Shown here: piece by piece, positions 21,801-33,748 of the stretch | How the letters are laid out: each line of letters begins with the position of its first letter | Position numbering within the stretch: the stretch's first letter is position 1 | Assembly: GCA_029168955.1 (NCBI GenBank) | Contig: JAPDOI010000209.1 | Location: forward strand, 868,001-932,000 | DNA length: 64,000 nucleotides | DNA from: Aplectana chamaeleonis | Taxonomy: Eukaryota > Nematoda > Chromadorea > Rhabditida > Cosmocercidae | Reading direction: 5' to 3' | Notes under the pieces: generated by a model | What the model was told of the DNA's origin: nothing | Seen by the model: the letters and a program-made list of their open reading frames with translations, nothing else | Databases searched by the model: none | Program-made: the position numbers and the translations under genes

Positions 21801-23830
21801 GAGTTTGAGGATCATGTGTGAGTTTGTTCGCACACAAGTATCTCTCGGAAAGATGCCCGTGCTGTGGTACACCTCCCACACCATCAGCCCTATAGGTTGA
21901 CTCGTCCTACACGCGCACCGTGCATACACCAGTGACCCTGTCTCGTCCAGAGCGCCAGTGGACCTCCTTCGCGCCTGCGACGTATATCCCGCGGCAACAC
22001 TTTCAGAAGCAATTACGATTTGAAATCAGAATGTTTTCGAGAATTCGAAATCTTGAAACTTTGAATGAACTGGAAACTTTTGAAATTTGAAATGAATTGA
22101 AAATTTTTGAAAATAAAAAAAAATGGAACTTTCAATTTCAGAAGTAAATTCAACTTCACATCATAATTTTTCTAAAAATTGAAAAAAAACTGGAAATTTT
22201 CGAAATTTGAAATGAATAGGAATTTTCGATATTTGAGAAACTCGGAATTCTTGAAATTCGTTAAAATTTTGACCGCTGAGTGAGTGAGAACGTATATTTA
22301 GGGGAGATTCTTCAATATTTACGTCTTGTGTGGACCATCCAGTCGATATTGTGATGGTCAGTGGCGGCGGAGAGAGCCAGCTCGCGTTGGTAAATCAACC
22401 ATCATGTGAGGGGTGCAGGGTCACGCACCGGGCAAGCGTTGGCAAGGTTCCAAACCTGTAGACAAACCCTCGTAAAAGCCCTAGAACTTCTAAAATCTTG
22501 AAATTTCTGCAATTCTGGATGCATTTTGGATCGATAAGAGACTTTGATAAAATAATAAATAAGTATACAAGAAAATAGCAATCAATAATTGAAAAGATTA
22601 AATTAAAAAAAAAACTATTATGAAGATACCAGATTCAAAAAAATAAAAAAGTGAAAATTATGGGAAATCCAGAGAAAAAAAAACAAAATATTGAAAACAT
22701 TAAATGAGAAATAAATTTTTGATAAAAAACAAAAAATCTGTAAAATTAATTTTTTTAATTCTTAAAGGTTTACGATTTCTGGAATTCATTAGCATTTTGA
22801 CCGCTGAGTGAGTGAGAACGTATATTTAGGGGAGATTTTTCAATATTTACGTCTTGTGTGGACCATCCAGTCGATATTGTGATGGTCAGTGGCGGCGGAG
22901 AAAGCCAGCTCGCGTTGGTAAATCAGCCGGCATGTGAGGGGTGCCGGGTCACACTAGTCGAGCTCTGCCAAGGTTCCAAATCTGAAAAAAAAAGTGTCTG
23001 ACTTTGAAGGGAAGTTTAAGTACGGAGTTTCTCAGCAGGGTCTCAATTCTTAAGAAAATTGAATAAAGTTAAAATGTTGAAAAAAATTGAATTAAAACAA
23101 AAATTCCCGGAGTTTCTATAAACCTTTTTTAAAATTCGAATTGGATTCAGATTTTTCAAAAATTCAAATGAATTGAAAATGTTCAAAAATTGAAAGGAAC
23201 TGGAAATTTCTGAAATCTGGTTAAAGTCGGAGTTCCTAATTTCAAAAGTAAATACGATTTTTCTTTTTCAACAAATGAAATAGACTGAAATTTTTTGAGA
23301 GTGAAATAAATTGAAAATTTTGAAATCTGAAAAAAGTCGTAGTTTTAATTTCAAGAATAAATACGAGTTTATATCAGAGTTATTTTCAAGAGTTAAAATA
23401 AATGGAAAGTTTCGAAAAATCGAAATAAACTGCAAATTTTAAAAGTTTGAAAAAAAATTGGAATTCCTGATTTCAGAAGTAAATACGATATTATATCAAA
23501 CCTTTTTCAAAAATTGAATTGAAATGAAAATTTTTGAAATTTGAAATAAATTGTAAATTTTCAAGTCTAAAAAAAAATCGGAGTTCTCAATTTCAAGAAT
23601 AAATACGAGTTGATATCAGAGATTTTTTCAAAAATTAAAATAATTGGGAAGATTTGAAAAATTGAAATAAACTGGAAATTTTTGAAATTTGATAAAAAAT
23701 ATCGGATTTCCTGATTTCGGAAGTAAATACGATTTGAAATCAGATTTTTGAAGTGCTCCGGTCAAAATCGTTTTTATTTTGCTTGCGTGAGCAGCGCCTT
23801 ACCGTAACACGGCTAGTCGATGACTGCACA
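18873..23830. mobile_element. Large foldback element, about 4.96 kb
   Basis: The ends TGTGCAGTCATCGACTAGCC and GGCTAGTCGATGACTGCACA are perfect inverted copies. Inverted similarity continues inward for roughly 2 kb on each side (about 18873-21210 and 22006-23830), leaving a roughly 800-bp unique middle. The arms are AT-rich and contain internal repeats: the block ACCATCACAATATCGACTGG occurs near 20050 and 20580, with a diverged form near 20870, on the left, and inverted near 22340 and 22870 on the right. The left side adjoins block copy 1 in the middle of the sequence that continues unbroken at 27441. No transposase and no target duplication are visible. Confidence 0.75.
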
Positions 23831-24667
23831 ATTAGCGGAGAGTCGCCCGTGTATTGGTCGCCCTAGGTACTTCAGCAAATGGAAAATGACGAAACCTTCC
23901 CTAAAAACATTAAAAATGGATCACTGTGCTCATATCGATGTCTTTAGTCCATTTGAGCAATTTTTTAAACACTTGAGTCCGCTGTCAACGGAGTTATCAT
24001 TAGAAGCAGAAGAGAAAAAACAGCCTTGCAGTAGTTTTGGAATGCATTCGAAACTGTGCCAAATGCATGTGTTATTAATGATTAGAGGTAAAGGTGCGAA
24101 ATGTTACGGTTGTCTCCACCAGATTTGCCCAAGATTGCACTTTTTGTAGGCAGCGCCAGTTTAGAAGGTAATTAGCGAGGTCATCAGAAAGTTCAGTCGT
24201 AAATAGACGATAATAAGGCTTTATATTAAGTTTATCCCGCATTTTAACACATTTTTTGAATCGGAATGACGCTGCGAATCGAATGGTGCTATTATATTTT
24301 CAAAATAACCGCTTCGAAAAGAGTTTCAATTCATTGAATCTGAAAAAGCTGAGAGTAGGTCAAGAATCGGACTGACCTTGACTATGCATACATTTTTGAA
24401 ATCAGCAAGGCAATACGAATGCATTGACGTTTTAAAATTTCGAAAACATCTACTTTGAAAGATTTTGGCTCTTTTCTGAGAAAGTAGGTCAAAACTAGGT
24501 CGAAAGTTTGTTTTTCTCCAGCCTCAATACATTTTTGGAATCAGCGCGACTAGACGAATCGAACGGTGTTTTCAGATTCCGAAATCGTTCACTCTGAACG
24601 AAAACGACGTTTCCGACGCGCTTTCGCGTCGCCGACGCGTTTTGGGACACATGTTATGAGCGGTATT
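23831..24667. other. Unique segment between foldback element and LINE remnant
   Basis: No counterpart elsewhere in the window. It contains loosely repeated phrases (CATTTTTGAAATCAGC...CGAATCGAACGGTG) and a 109-residue frame (23820-24149) that begins inside the foldback terminus and is not recognised. It may be part of the DNA rearranged together with the foldback element. Confidence 0.4.
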
Positions 24668-25386
24668 GTAGATGAGATAAGGAAGTGGGCAGGGTCATGG
24701 CAGTTACCACTAGCTCCGCAGAAGACCATTTTCATGCGAGTATGAACGGCGGAATTCATTCCGGAAACCTCATACTTATTAGGTGCAACTGATGTACCTC
24801 GTGTGGAGTTTGTTCGGGATCTAGGCTTCCACTACAGTGATAAACTTGAATTCTCCAAACATATTCAAATTCGTTGTAAAATGGCTCTCTCTAGAACATT
24901 CCAGCTTTTCAAAGGATTGTCCTTTAAAAACAAAAACATTTTTCTCAGAGCTTACAAGACTTACATTCGACCAATTTTAGAATCAGGTACTACTGTGTTC
25001 TACCCAAGAAAAGTAAAGGGATATACACGCGATTGAGAAGGTTCAGAATAGCTTTACGCGAAAACTACTAGTTTGAGTGGGTGGTTTCTTGTATTCCAAA
25101 ATACCTAGAGCTGGAATCAGGAATAAATAACTAGGTCTTCCGTCGCTGGAGGCGCGACGTCAAGTATCGGACTTGTGCATGGTCTATAAAATGTTGCACT
25201 ACTCGGGTATCTTTGGAAATCATAACTTTTTCAAATTACGTCATTTCCATACAAGAGGAGGAGGAACTAAACTCATCTTGGAGCGCCCTCGCACTGCTTT
25301 GCGGCCAAGCTTCTTCGCGTTCAGAGCGGGTAGTGCGTACCTTAAAATGACTAAGAGTATCACTCCACCGCTATCTCTGAGTCGAT
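24668..25386 (+). pseudogene. CR1-like LINE reverse transcriptase remnant, left arm
   Basis: Homologous to the reverse complement of 39730-40455. Frames include the tail of the RT domain (EIRKWAGSWQLPLAPQKTIF), VRDLGFHYSDKLEFSKHIQI, LLRAYKTY-type FLRAYKTYIRPILESGTTVF, and FFAFRAGSAYLK at the end, broken by frameshifts. It starts abruptly at the junction with the unique segment. The YADD part is absent here but present in the right-arm copy. Confidence 0.75.
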
Positions 25387-25887
25387 TTAAAGACACAAAC
25401 AGCAAAGGACAGCAAAGAAATTATTTTTCAGATTTAACGCTTATCTTGGAGAGAGTCACACGCTGATCACAGCGGTATCTCTGGAATCGTCCAAGACCCC
25501 CTTTGAACAAAGTTATGGCTCTTCAAAGATGCGTCGTTTCTGAGGGTTAAAAATTGGTGGACGAGTTGTCTCAGGCATGAAATTCTCTTCAATCGCAATC
25601 GTTGCGTGAGAGAAAGCCAGGATAAGGAGACAGTCCGGTAATGGACTGAAGAACGACGACTTGTTGGAATTCATCCATCCATCGAGCCGCTATCGAGTTC
25701 GAAAATCCGGAAGGGGGTCGGGCCTGTGGTGGTGAGCGAAGGGGGTCGGGCCTGTGGTGGTCGCTTATATCTCGCTTACTTGGAGGAATTGAGCTCTCGC
25801 AGTTGGCACTTGTTATACAGGAGGGGTCTTCTACACAATTACATGGAAATCTCAAAATTCATATCTGAGGGTGTACTGTGCCTTTAA
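25387..25887. mobile_element. TTAA MITE, family 2, in block copy 2
   Basis: Same insertion as at 16819-17318, with TTAA at 25387-25390 and 25884-25887, and with the same small insertion near the left end. Confidence 0.8.
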
Positions 25888-26283
25888 ACGTCATGTGGTA
25901 AACTTGATACAAAAAAAACGAATCCAGCGATCATCCCGTGTGATTGACCTAAGTGCGTTCTTATTTCTAGTCTTTAGCCTTATTTGTTTTCTGAAAATGG
26001 TTGTATAGTGGTTTGCGTAATTGGTGTCTGTTTGTTTTTTTTCTCTCACGTTTGCCTTACGCATTCGTAATAAACTTATACTTATTATATACTGGCGGGT
26101 GGTTGGCGGGGGAAGTCGATCCGCCTGCCAAAAGCCGGCGACCCGCCCGCACCTACTGCCTGAGTCATTCAGACAAACTTTTACCTGCAAAGGGAACGCG
26201 CTCTCGAACGTGTCGCTGTTCGTTTTCTCTTACACGTAAAAGGCAGAAAGTTTTTGAAGAATTCTCGGTAACTTTTCAGAGAG

Positions 26284-26373
26284 ATGCAGAAGATTGGTGT
26301 CATCCTCCTGGTGCTTCTCCTCAGTGCTGCTATCGCTGACTATAACCTATCTGACATCCTGGTACTATTCTGA
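26284..26373 (+). CDS. Small secreted peptide, 29 aa, copy 2
   Basis: Identical in all 90 bases to copy 1: signal peptide of 18 residues ending AIA, then DYNLSDILVLF. The upstream possible intron (26236-26279) and the AATAAA just after the stop are conserved. Differences between the copies lie outside the frame, for example one A fewer in an A-run downstream near 26490. Confidence 0.5.
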   Translation: MQKIGVILLVLLLSAAIADYNLSDILVLF

Positions 26374-27008
26374 TTGATAATAAACGCTGATGAGTACAAC
26401 ATTGACACTTTTTTTTCATGGTGACTGCTTCGGTTATCGTTCCCGTCGTCCAGCTGGCGGAGTCCAGAACTAACAATAAGGACAATCGCAAAGGATAATC
26501 GCCTATTTGTGTCAACAGCTATTTCTAAATCGAGCACAAATAAATTTTCCTTTTTCATATAACTTTTATCACACAGCATTACTTTCCCTTGCGAAAATGT
26601 CCACGACGCGACGATGGGCTGAAACTGTAGACTTCTGTGATGCTGCGTTCAGAGTTTTCGAGAGGCGACGCGAAAATAGCGTTTAGCAGAAATTCCGGTG
26701 TGGACGCTAAGCGACGACGCGTACGTGCACTATCGCGTAAACAAGCGACGACAATTTTTCGTAGCAATAACAACATTTTTTTCGTGTTTTTCAGCTGCAA
26801 GTGATATTAAATATGCTTATTTCAATGCTTTCATTGGTAGGTTTGGTTGCGTTGATGGAAAAAACATTGAAAAAAGCAGAAACTAGCCTGTACGCGCCGT
26901 CCACTGCGTCGCATTGCATAGTATAAGCGATGCGGCTGACGTCACGCTTCGGGAAACCAAGCGTCATTTTGTATGCATCACGCCTTTTCACTATGAACAC
27001 CTAGTGAC

Positions 27009-27213
27009 TATACTTGTTCCGAATCGAATAATCGGATGAGCATCCGACTGTTTCAGTTGGATAAAAAAGTCGACATTTTATTCGAAGAGTCGGATATTCG
27101 AAAAAGTACGATATCCGATTATAGTCGAAAAGTCGTATATTCGAAAAAGTGCGATATCCGACTTTAGTCGAAAAGTCGGATATTCGAAATGAATTTGATT
27201 TGGAACAAGTATA
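27009..27213. mobile_element. hAT-like MITE with 43-bp repeats, block copy 2
   Basis: Same insertion as 18441-18645, with CTAGTGAC at 27001-27008 and 27214-27221. Confidence 0.85.
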
Positions 27214-28481
27214 CTAGTGACGACGCGACGGGACTTCTCTCGATCGATGCATAGGCTGATTATAACGACCCGCCGCGCCTCGAATTGACTCTGAAAGCCG
27301 CCTAACGCTCTGCTGCGCAGTACTTATTTCACTGCGATTAACGGATGCGATGGACACAAAGCGCTTCCTATTTATAGTCTCGTAGATCGCACGCTCTCCA
27401 AGACAGCAACGACACGATGTCAATACCCGCATAAGTTTTGTCGAAACAGGAAGCATTCACCAAACTTGGCGGAAGAACACCCATTATTCGATACTTTTTT
27501 GAACAAAGACAATGGCTATGAAAGAGCGTGCTTTGTGGGACGAAGTTTACTATAACCGCTTTGTTTTCCAAGACAATAGTTTCCAAAAACGTCGCGTGTA
27601 GAGAAAAGCGGTGAAGCTTCGAGTAGTAATTGTACAAGTGATAAAATAACAAACACTATGCTTCCTTCATGAATTGAGCGCAGGTGAGAAAATCTCAAGA
27701 TTTGTGCAAGTTGATTTAACGAAATCCTTCATATAACGATCAGAGGCCTTCGCAACAAGAGATCAACTTTTCAGGAAGTTTCCAACCGTGTTTGATGGAG
27801 GATTCCAGAAATCCAGCCCGCAGAAATCTCAAGATTGCTCACCTGTACCTAATTCAAGAAGAAAGTATGCAGATTGCTCTTTTATTACCCATACAACTAC
27901 CACCAAAGTTTCGTTTTTGAAGCCGCGCGCGACGTTTCTGAGAAACAATCGCATACGCCATTTCCAACAAAATATAAGCGATTATAGGAAACGTTTCCTA
28001 ACAGAGAACCCTGTTAGATACATACATAGGCATCTGAGCTGAGGCCAAAACTCAAACTTGAAACCCTGAAAATTTCCGAAACTCCGGGGTTGAAGGAACT
28101 CGAATTTCTACATTTGAAATGTAGAGAATGTGAAAAGCATTCGTGTTTGCTAAGCGTGCTCTTAAGAGAGACAAAATGACTACAGAAACACTGAAAAACT
28201 CTTGCCTGGGTGTACATGACTTATCCTGTTGGCAATTCCTGCTCTTGCAATTTATCAACAATCCATCACTTCACTATCTCAGAGAGTTGGGGATCCGATT
28301 CGGCCACGATATACTTTCTAATCGGGTACCTAGTCGAGTTGAAAGGAACTTTCGCAGCATCACGTGCTGCTCCGAGGGTCACGTGGCTTGTTCGACAGGA
28401 TTACGAGGCGCAGAGAGACATAACCCTTGCCGCACCCCCCGTTTCCCCATTTAGCAGCACGTGGCCTGTTCGACAGGATTA

Positions 28482-28758
28482 CTGTGCTTCTCTGAGCTAA
28501 ATTCCGGTCTGCAATTGCGTCTCGACACGCTTTGCGGCCGTACGCGCTCGAGTCAGTCGAGTTTCCAGCGCCAAAGCCGACTCGATATGACTTTTTTATA
28601 CAGTTCTCGCCAATTTTGTTTAGTTTCCAGTTTCTAAAACCCACGAAGAGTCAACAGATTGGCGGCTGCGGCGCTGTAAGCTCTTCCGACTCGAGCGCGC
28701 GGCAGGAAAGCGTCTCGATACGCAATTGCGGACCGGAATTTGACCCAGAAAAGCACGG
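28482..28758. mobile_element. MITE, CTGTGCTTCTCTG ends, left-arm copy
   Basis: Same family as 9371-9649. Inverted ends continue through GCAATTGCGTCTCGACACGC and GCGTCTCGATACGCAATTGC. Present in both arms, so it predates the inverted duplication. Confidence 0.7.
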
Positions 28759-29082
28759 TACGTGGCGCAGAGAGACACAACCCTTGCCGCACACACGTTT
28801 CCCACGCAGCAGCACATCGTCCTATATAATAGAAGCACGTGGCGCTAGGGGCAGGTCTCCAAAAATCCATGTCACGGCCTGCAGCAAAGGGTCACCCCCA
28901 CCGCAGTCCGCGACAAGGACATCATCCTCGCCGCGGTCGAAAGCGGGGGAGCTTCCCTCGTTGAGAACCGTGGGGGAGACCCCCTCAGCGGTGAAAAATC
29001 GTCCAGCAAGTCGTCATGCTGGCTAAGGGGACGACTAGAGTCCCGTCGCTGAAAGGCGCGGCAGATCGCAATGGAGGGAAAT

Positions 29083-29217
29083 GGGCCGAATAGAGTCCCG
29101 CCGCTGATAGGCGCGGCAGCATGCAATGGAAAAGAATCGATCGTGCGGCGCCGTATGATCGATACTTCTCCACTACATGTTGCCGCGCCTTCCAGCGGCG
29201 GGACTCTATTCGGGCCC
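29083..29217. mobile_element. Hairpin MITE, GGGCC(C)GAATAGAGTCCCG ends, 135 bp
   Basis: GGGCCGAATAGAGTCCCGCC and GGCGGGACTCTATTCGGGCCC are inverted and continue through CGCTG.AAGGCGCGGCA.CATG. A partial extra copy (GAGTCCCGTCGCTGAAAGGC) precedes it at 29038. The counterpart in the right arm is 35897-36031. Confidence 0.75.
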
Positions 29218-30138
29218 TAATGGCTGCACTTTACTCACCCCAATAATCTGCAAGTGAGACACCAAATACTATAAATCCACTGATGAAAGTATTGTTCCTG
29301 CTTAAAAGGTAATACTATTGCCCTTAAAGCGTGCTATGCAGTTTCGAGTCCTGCCTGAAATCTGAGTTTTGCGTTCAACTTAGCTACCTTGTGATAACTT
29401 TTGATCATATATCATGCCATAAATGGCATTAAACATTCCGGAAACGTCAAAATTATAACATTGTGTTATGTAAATCACGAATTATTATTACCATCATTCT
29501 GTAACATTGATTATGTTACAAGAGCGGAAAATACAGTTTTTTAAGTGGGTTGTACTAGTCAAACGGGGTTGCACGATATTTAATCCATCTAGAAGAAGAG
29601 ATATCAGCAATATCGAGAAAATTCAACGCAATTCCATAAGGGAGTGTAAGAACTGAAGGCTATCGGTGCCAGGGATGTGCGGCAAACAATTTTGAGATCT
29701 CGGCAATCGGAAAAAAGCTCACAAAAAAGGTCGGCAGACGGCAAAAAAACCTCATACCCTAGATTGATTCGAAAGTGATTCACATGTGCCACTCTACTTT
29801 CCTTTCCTTTTCAATAGTTATGCCAACATTCTAATAATTTCAATTTTAGGGAATAGTCCTAATTCAAAGCGTTAAATGAACAAAAACAAGAAATGTGGGA
29901 CCTCAATGAAATCAAAGGAATCGCTGCTGTGCCTTCGCGAGGAAGTCGCTTCGGCGCCTACAGGCACCGATGCGGCACTATCGCGGAGTTTAGTTTAGTT
30001 TAGTTTTATTACGATTACATAAGGCAACCGTTGGAAAAAAACATCTAACAGCGAGAAAAAAAACAAGTAACTGCACAAACACAGTGCAACAAATGAAAAA
30101 TATAATTATGAGCACTTGTGCTGTTGGTACCAATCAAA

Positions 30139-32964
30139 CTAGGATAACTCGTAGCTATGAAAAAGGTTTGATATTCTCCGCTTAAACTGAGCATAAGTCA
30201 TATTTGTAGCTGGAGTATTTTTTGTAGCTTTGAGAAAGGCACTCCCTGCTCTAAAAGTAAACGATTTTGCTCGAATCGTGGTTTTTGGTCTAGGTAACGT
30301 GATTTTGAAATGGCTCCCCCTAGTATTGGTTGTCGTGGAACTGAAAAAATTTCTGGGACGAAGTGACCCGGATGAATATAGAAGCTTGTAAACCATGCAT
30401 AGGTCAAATACTCGACGTCGGGATTCAAGTGTAGGCAGCCCCAGGTACTTGTTTCTAATTGCAGCCTTGGGAATACGAGAGTATAAGAAACCTCCAATTC
30501 TAACCATTAGTTTCCTTGTGAAATTGTTTTGAATTTTTTCGATGGCATAAATATGTTTTTTCTTGTATGGACAAAAAACTGTTGTACTAGCTTCGACTAT
30601 AGGCCTTACATACGTTTTGTAAGCGCGCAAGAGCACTGCCTTGCTTCTACGTGACAGTCCTCTAAAAATATGAAAAGTGCGTACTAGAGCTTGCTTACAT
30701 TTGTCTCTAATGTGACCCGCGAAATCGAGTCTGTCGTTATATACAAATCCAAGATCCTTAACTTCTTCGACTTCCGAAACAGCTACCCCCTCAATCATGT
30801 AAGTTTGATTTGACTTGGCCGATCGCGAACCTAACTTCATACAAACCGTCTTGAGCAGGGATAGAGGCAATTGCCATTTGTTAGACCAGTCCACCATGAC
30901 ATTTATAGCTTCCTGCACTACTCTTGTGTCACCCGGTTGGGATACAACTCTGTAAACTTTTATGTCATCAGCATACATCTTACATATCGCCCCAGTGTTG
31001 TGTATGAGGTTGGGAATTTCGGCCGTGAAGATGTTAAAAAGGACCGGAGATAGAACACCTCCTTGCGGAACTCCACTTAGGACATTAGCGATATTGGAGA
31101 GAGATTGCCCCACTCTTACTTGAAATGTCCGTTGAGCGAGATACTCCTCTATCCATCTAACAAGTATTGGATGAAACCCTAAACTTCGTATTTTGGCTAT
31201 AAGTTTGGAGTGAGACACACGATCGAAAGCTTTTGCAAAATCAAAATAAATAACATCGCAAGAGTACTTATTATCCATTGCCAAGGGCCAGTCGTCTAGA
31301 CGTTCATTCAAATTTGTTTCAACTGAGCGACCCGGAACGAATCCATGCTGACATTTAGGAATTATGTTATTAGCAATGAGATGAGAAATAATATGCTCCT
31401 TGAGAACTTTTTCGAAAACTCTATAAAAAAGGGACGTGATGCTAACCGGGCGGTAATTAGCTGGATCTGAAGCAGGTTTCCTTTTCAAAATAGGGGTCAC
31501 AATAGAGTGCTTCCATCGAGAAGGGACCTGACTGTACATCAATGATTTGTTGAAGATGTAAGCAAGAGGACCACTTATGGCAATAGCAACTTTCTGGATG
31601 AAGAAGAAGGGGATAAAATCCGCAGTAACTGATGAAGAGCTTGGCCATTTATTGAGCAAATTGTAAATTTGCTCAGCATTGAACCAAGGAAACTGCTTCA
31701 TGGGTTCACAAGGACTAGACGAAACCTCCGGTACGACTCCATTGTCTTCCCCAAACGTATTAGCAAAATGTCCAGCCAACATATTGGCTTTGTCAAATGC
31801 TGATGATGCAGTGAGCCCATCTTTTAGCAAGCAGCCTATTTGACCTCTATCATCAAGTTTGGATTTTAAATACTTATAAAAACTTCGCGTATTACCTCCT
31901 TCAAGAATTTTTTTCTCAACTGATTCATTATACTTCTTCAGCTGCTTTAGGAACTTTTGTGAGTAACGATTGTACTCGGCCCAAGATTTAGTACGCCTGG
32001 CTTCACAAAACAAACACTCACGGTGACTTAGCATATTTCTGAGATAATTTGGAAGACGAGCTGATTTCAAAGACGAAACCAGTCTCCAGGGAACGTATCG
32101 CTCAATGGCTTCTTTCAGCACATCTAAAAAGATTTCATATTTTTCGTCGACACTGCTCACGGATTCAAGCAAATTTACCCAATTCACCTGGGCCAAACTT
32201 GCGCAAATCGCCGAGTAGTCACAATCCGAGAACGCTCTACGATATGCATGTGTAGCCAGAGCTTCAGAGCAATAGATTTGGAAAGAAATACTGCAATGGT
32301 CACTATTACCCACCGGGGGAAGAATACGCAGGTCATTCGTTAGAGTACGACTACTGGAAAAAACCTAATCAAGTAAATTCTCGCCCCTAGTGGGGCTTTC
32401 AACTAGCTGCACGAGACCATGAGATAAAACTAACTCTTCCAATGGTGACATCTGAGACGTAGTGGAGGAGAGATACTCGAGATCAAAGTGTTGGTCTGGC
32501 ATATTGAAATCCCCTACTATGACAGTGTCACGCTCGCAAACAGCCAAGTCACTCAAAACCTTAGTGAGTTGTTCAGTCTTAGAAGCTATACAATTCGGAG
32601 CCCTATACACTATAACGAACCTGAAGCTAGTACTTTCATGGAAAACATCGACGCCAAGTATTTCATATGCATTATCACAAGCTTCAGATAGTACCACCGT
32701 TATGGAGAGCCTGTTATGAGCAAGAAACATTACTCCGCCCCCCACTTTTCGTGGTCTATCGCAGCGCTTTATGTCATAATCAGACGTAAGCCTACCAAGT
32801 AAAGAAGGAAGTAAATGGCTTGGTTTTAGCCAAGTCTCACAGAACGCATTTATGCCATAATTCCGATTCAGCACAGAGCTAACGTAATCCGAATTTTTAT
32901 GTATCGACCGCACGTTAGAGTAAAAACACATCAAATGACTGGCATTATACCGAGGAAAATGCAT
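30139..32964 (-). pseudogene. LINE ORF2: endonuclease plus reverse transcriptase, one nonsense codon
   Basis: About 940 codons with one TAG (32365-32367 region, after GENLLD). The N-terminal endonuclease has NVRSIHKN, CETWL, VIVYRAPN, VIVGDFNMP and, after the stop, GNSDHCSISF with the catalytic Ser-Asp-His. The reverse transcriptase has YRPVSITSLFYRVFEKVL, FVPGRSVETN, YFDFAKAFDRVSH (domain A), SGVPQGGVLSPVLFNIF and MYADDIKVY (YADD, about 30966-30977). The end carries IHAIEK-type IYAIEKIQNNFTRKLM and FTFRAGSAFLK. Start is the first ATG, which overlaps the ORF1 stop as TGATG. The product nicks DNA and primes cDNA synthesis on the element RNA. Confidence 0.9.
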
Positions 32965-33748
32965 CAGTTTTCCTGATTATGAACAAGATCATCAGAATGA
33001 GTCAAGGGCACATTTATGGGGTTGGTACCAACAGGTAAGCTCGAAGGGCCAGTGCCCGGTGGCTGCGCTGTAGTATCATTCCCAGGCGATGAGTCTCGAC
33101 GAATACGGGCCTCCCTCCTACGTTTCAACTCGTCCTTGGTGAGAGACTCCCTGAGGGAAATCCCACTTATCGAGAAAAACGCAGACGGGGAGAACGTGCA
33201 ACAGCCATGCGTTTAAAAACCGAGGCCGGTAAAACCACCTTTAACAATCTGTCCCTACCTCGAGTAGGTTTCCCCAATCGATACACAGAAACAGGGTTAC
33301 AATCAATATTAAGGAAATCGAGAATATTGCAAACGCTTTGAAAATCATGAGACACGCGTTGTCTACTATGCACAGAATTCAGTTCAGAAATACCACTGAC
33401 AACAATGGAACGAGACCTTTCGATTTCGTCGAAGGAACGAACAGGATCAGAATGCGGAAAGGTATTGATCGAGTTCTCTACAGGAGGAGAAGGAACAACA
33501 GTATATGACTCAGTAGGAACCTTATCACGTAGCATACTAATTTCACGTTTAAGTGCGATGTCCTCAAGGCGAAAACAACTCAGCTCTTTTGAAAATGCAG
33601 CGATGACCTTCTTCACACAATCCGCGACGCCTCGAGACTTCGTGATCTTCGATAACTCTTCTTGGAGCTCCTTTGACAGTGGAGATTCTGCATCGATCGT
33701 GAGCTCGTCCATCGCAGCATTCATAACAGTTCCATTTGATGTAGCCAT
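32964..33748 (-). pseudogene. LINE ORF1-like protein, one frameshift
   Basis: The first 193 residues run from MATSNGTVMNAAMDELT to a stop near 33167. They contain a probable coiled coil (about residues 25-75) and an RRM-like segment (RSIVVSGISELN ... NPVSVYRLGKP ... LLKVVLPASVF) of the kind seen in ORF1 of CR1/Jockey-group LINEs. The coding frame then shifts by one base around 33180 and stays open through TKDELKRRREARIRRDSS and VGTNPINVPLTHSDD to TGA at 32964-32966, directly overlapping the ORF2 start. The later part is basic then hydrophilic. In relatives this protein binds the element RNA. Confidence 0.75.

Larger units (their letters stand above)
25161..27440 (+). repeat. 2.28-kb repeat block, copy 2
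   Basis: Direct copy of 16593-18872. Here it continues without interruption into the inner left arm (TCGAAACAGGAAGC at 27441), as does the right-arm copy, so this is the ancestral position and copy 1 is the duplicate. Confidence 0.9.
27441..29990. repeat. Inner left arm of the large inverted repeat
   Basis: Reverse complement of about 35056-37664 with few differences; resumes at 34049 after the LINE. Contains two MITEs described separately. Frames of up to 164 residues (28532-29026) run through MITE and GC-rich repeat sequence, and I do not consider them genes. Around 29515-29600 and 35515-35640 there are short AAT-rich repeats; in the right arm one roughly 60-bp unit is duplicated. Confidence 0.85.

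Noticed and set aside
18873..23830. Foldback element as a telomere-like or satellite array
   Set aside because: The repeats are inverted with defined termini and a unique centre, not a head-to-tail array.
28532..29026. 164-residue frame, repeated in the other arm
   Set aside because: It crosses MITE termini and GC-rich repeats; duplication of the frame only reflects the inverted repeat.
29325..29360. Possible tRNA B box (GTTTCGAGTCC-like) at 29340
   Set aside because: No A box at the right distance and no cloverleaf could be formed. At most a SINE-like trace.
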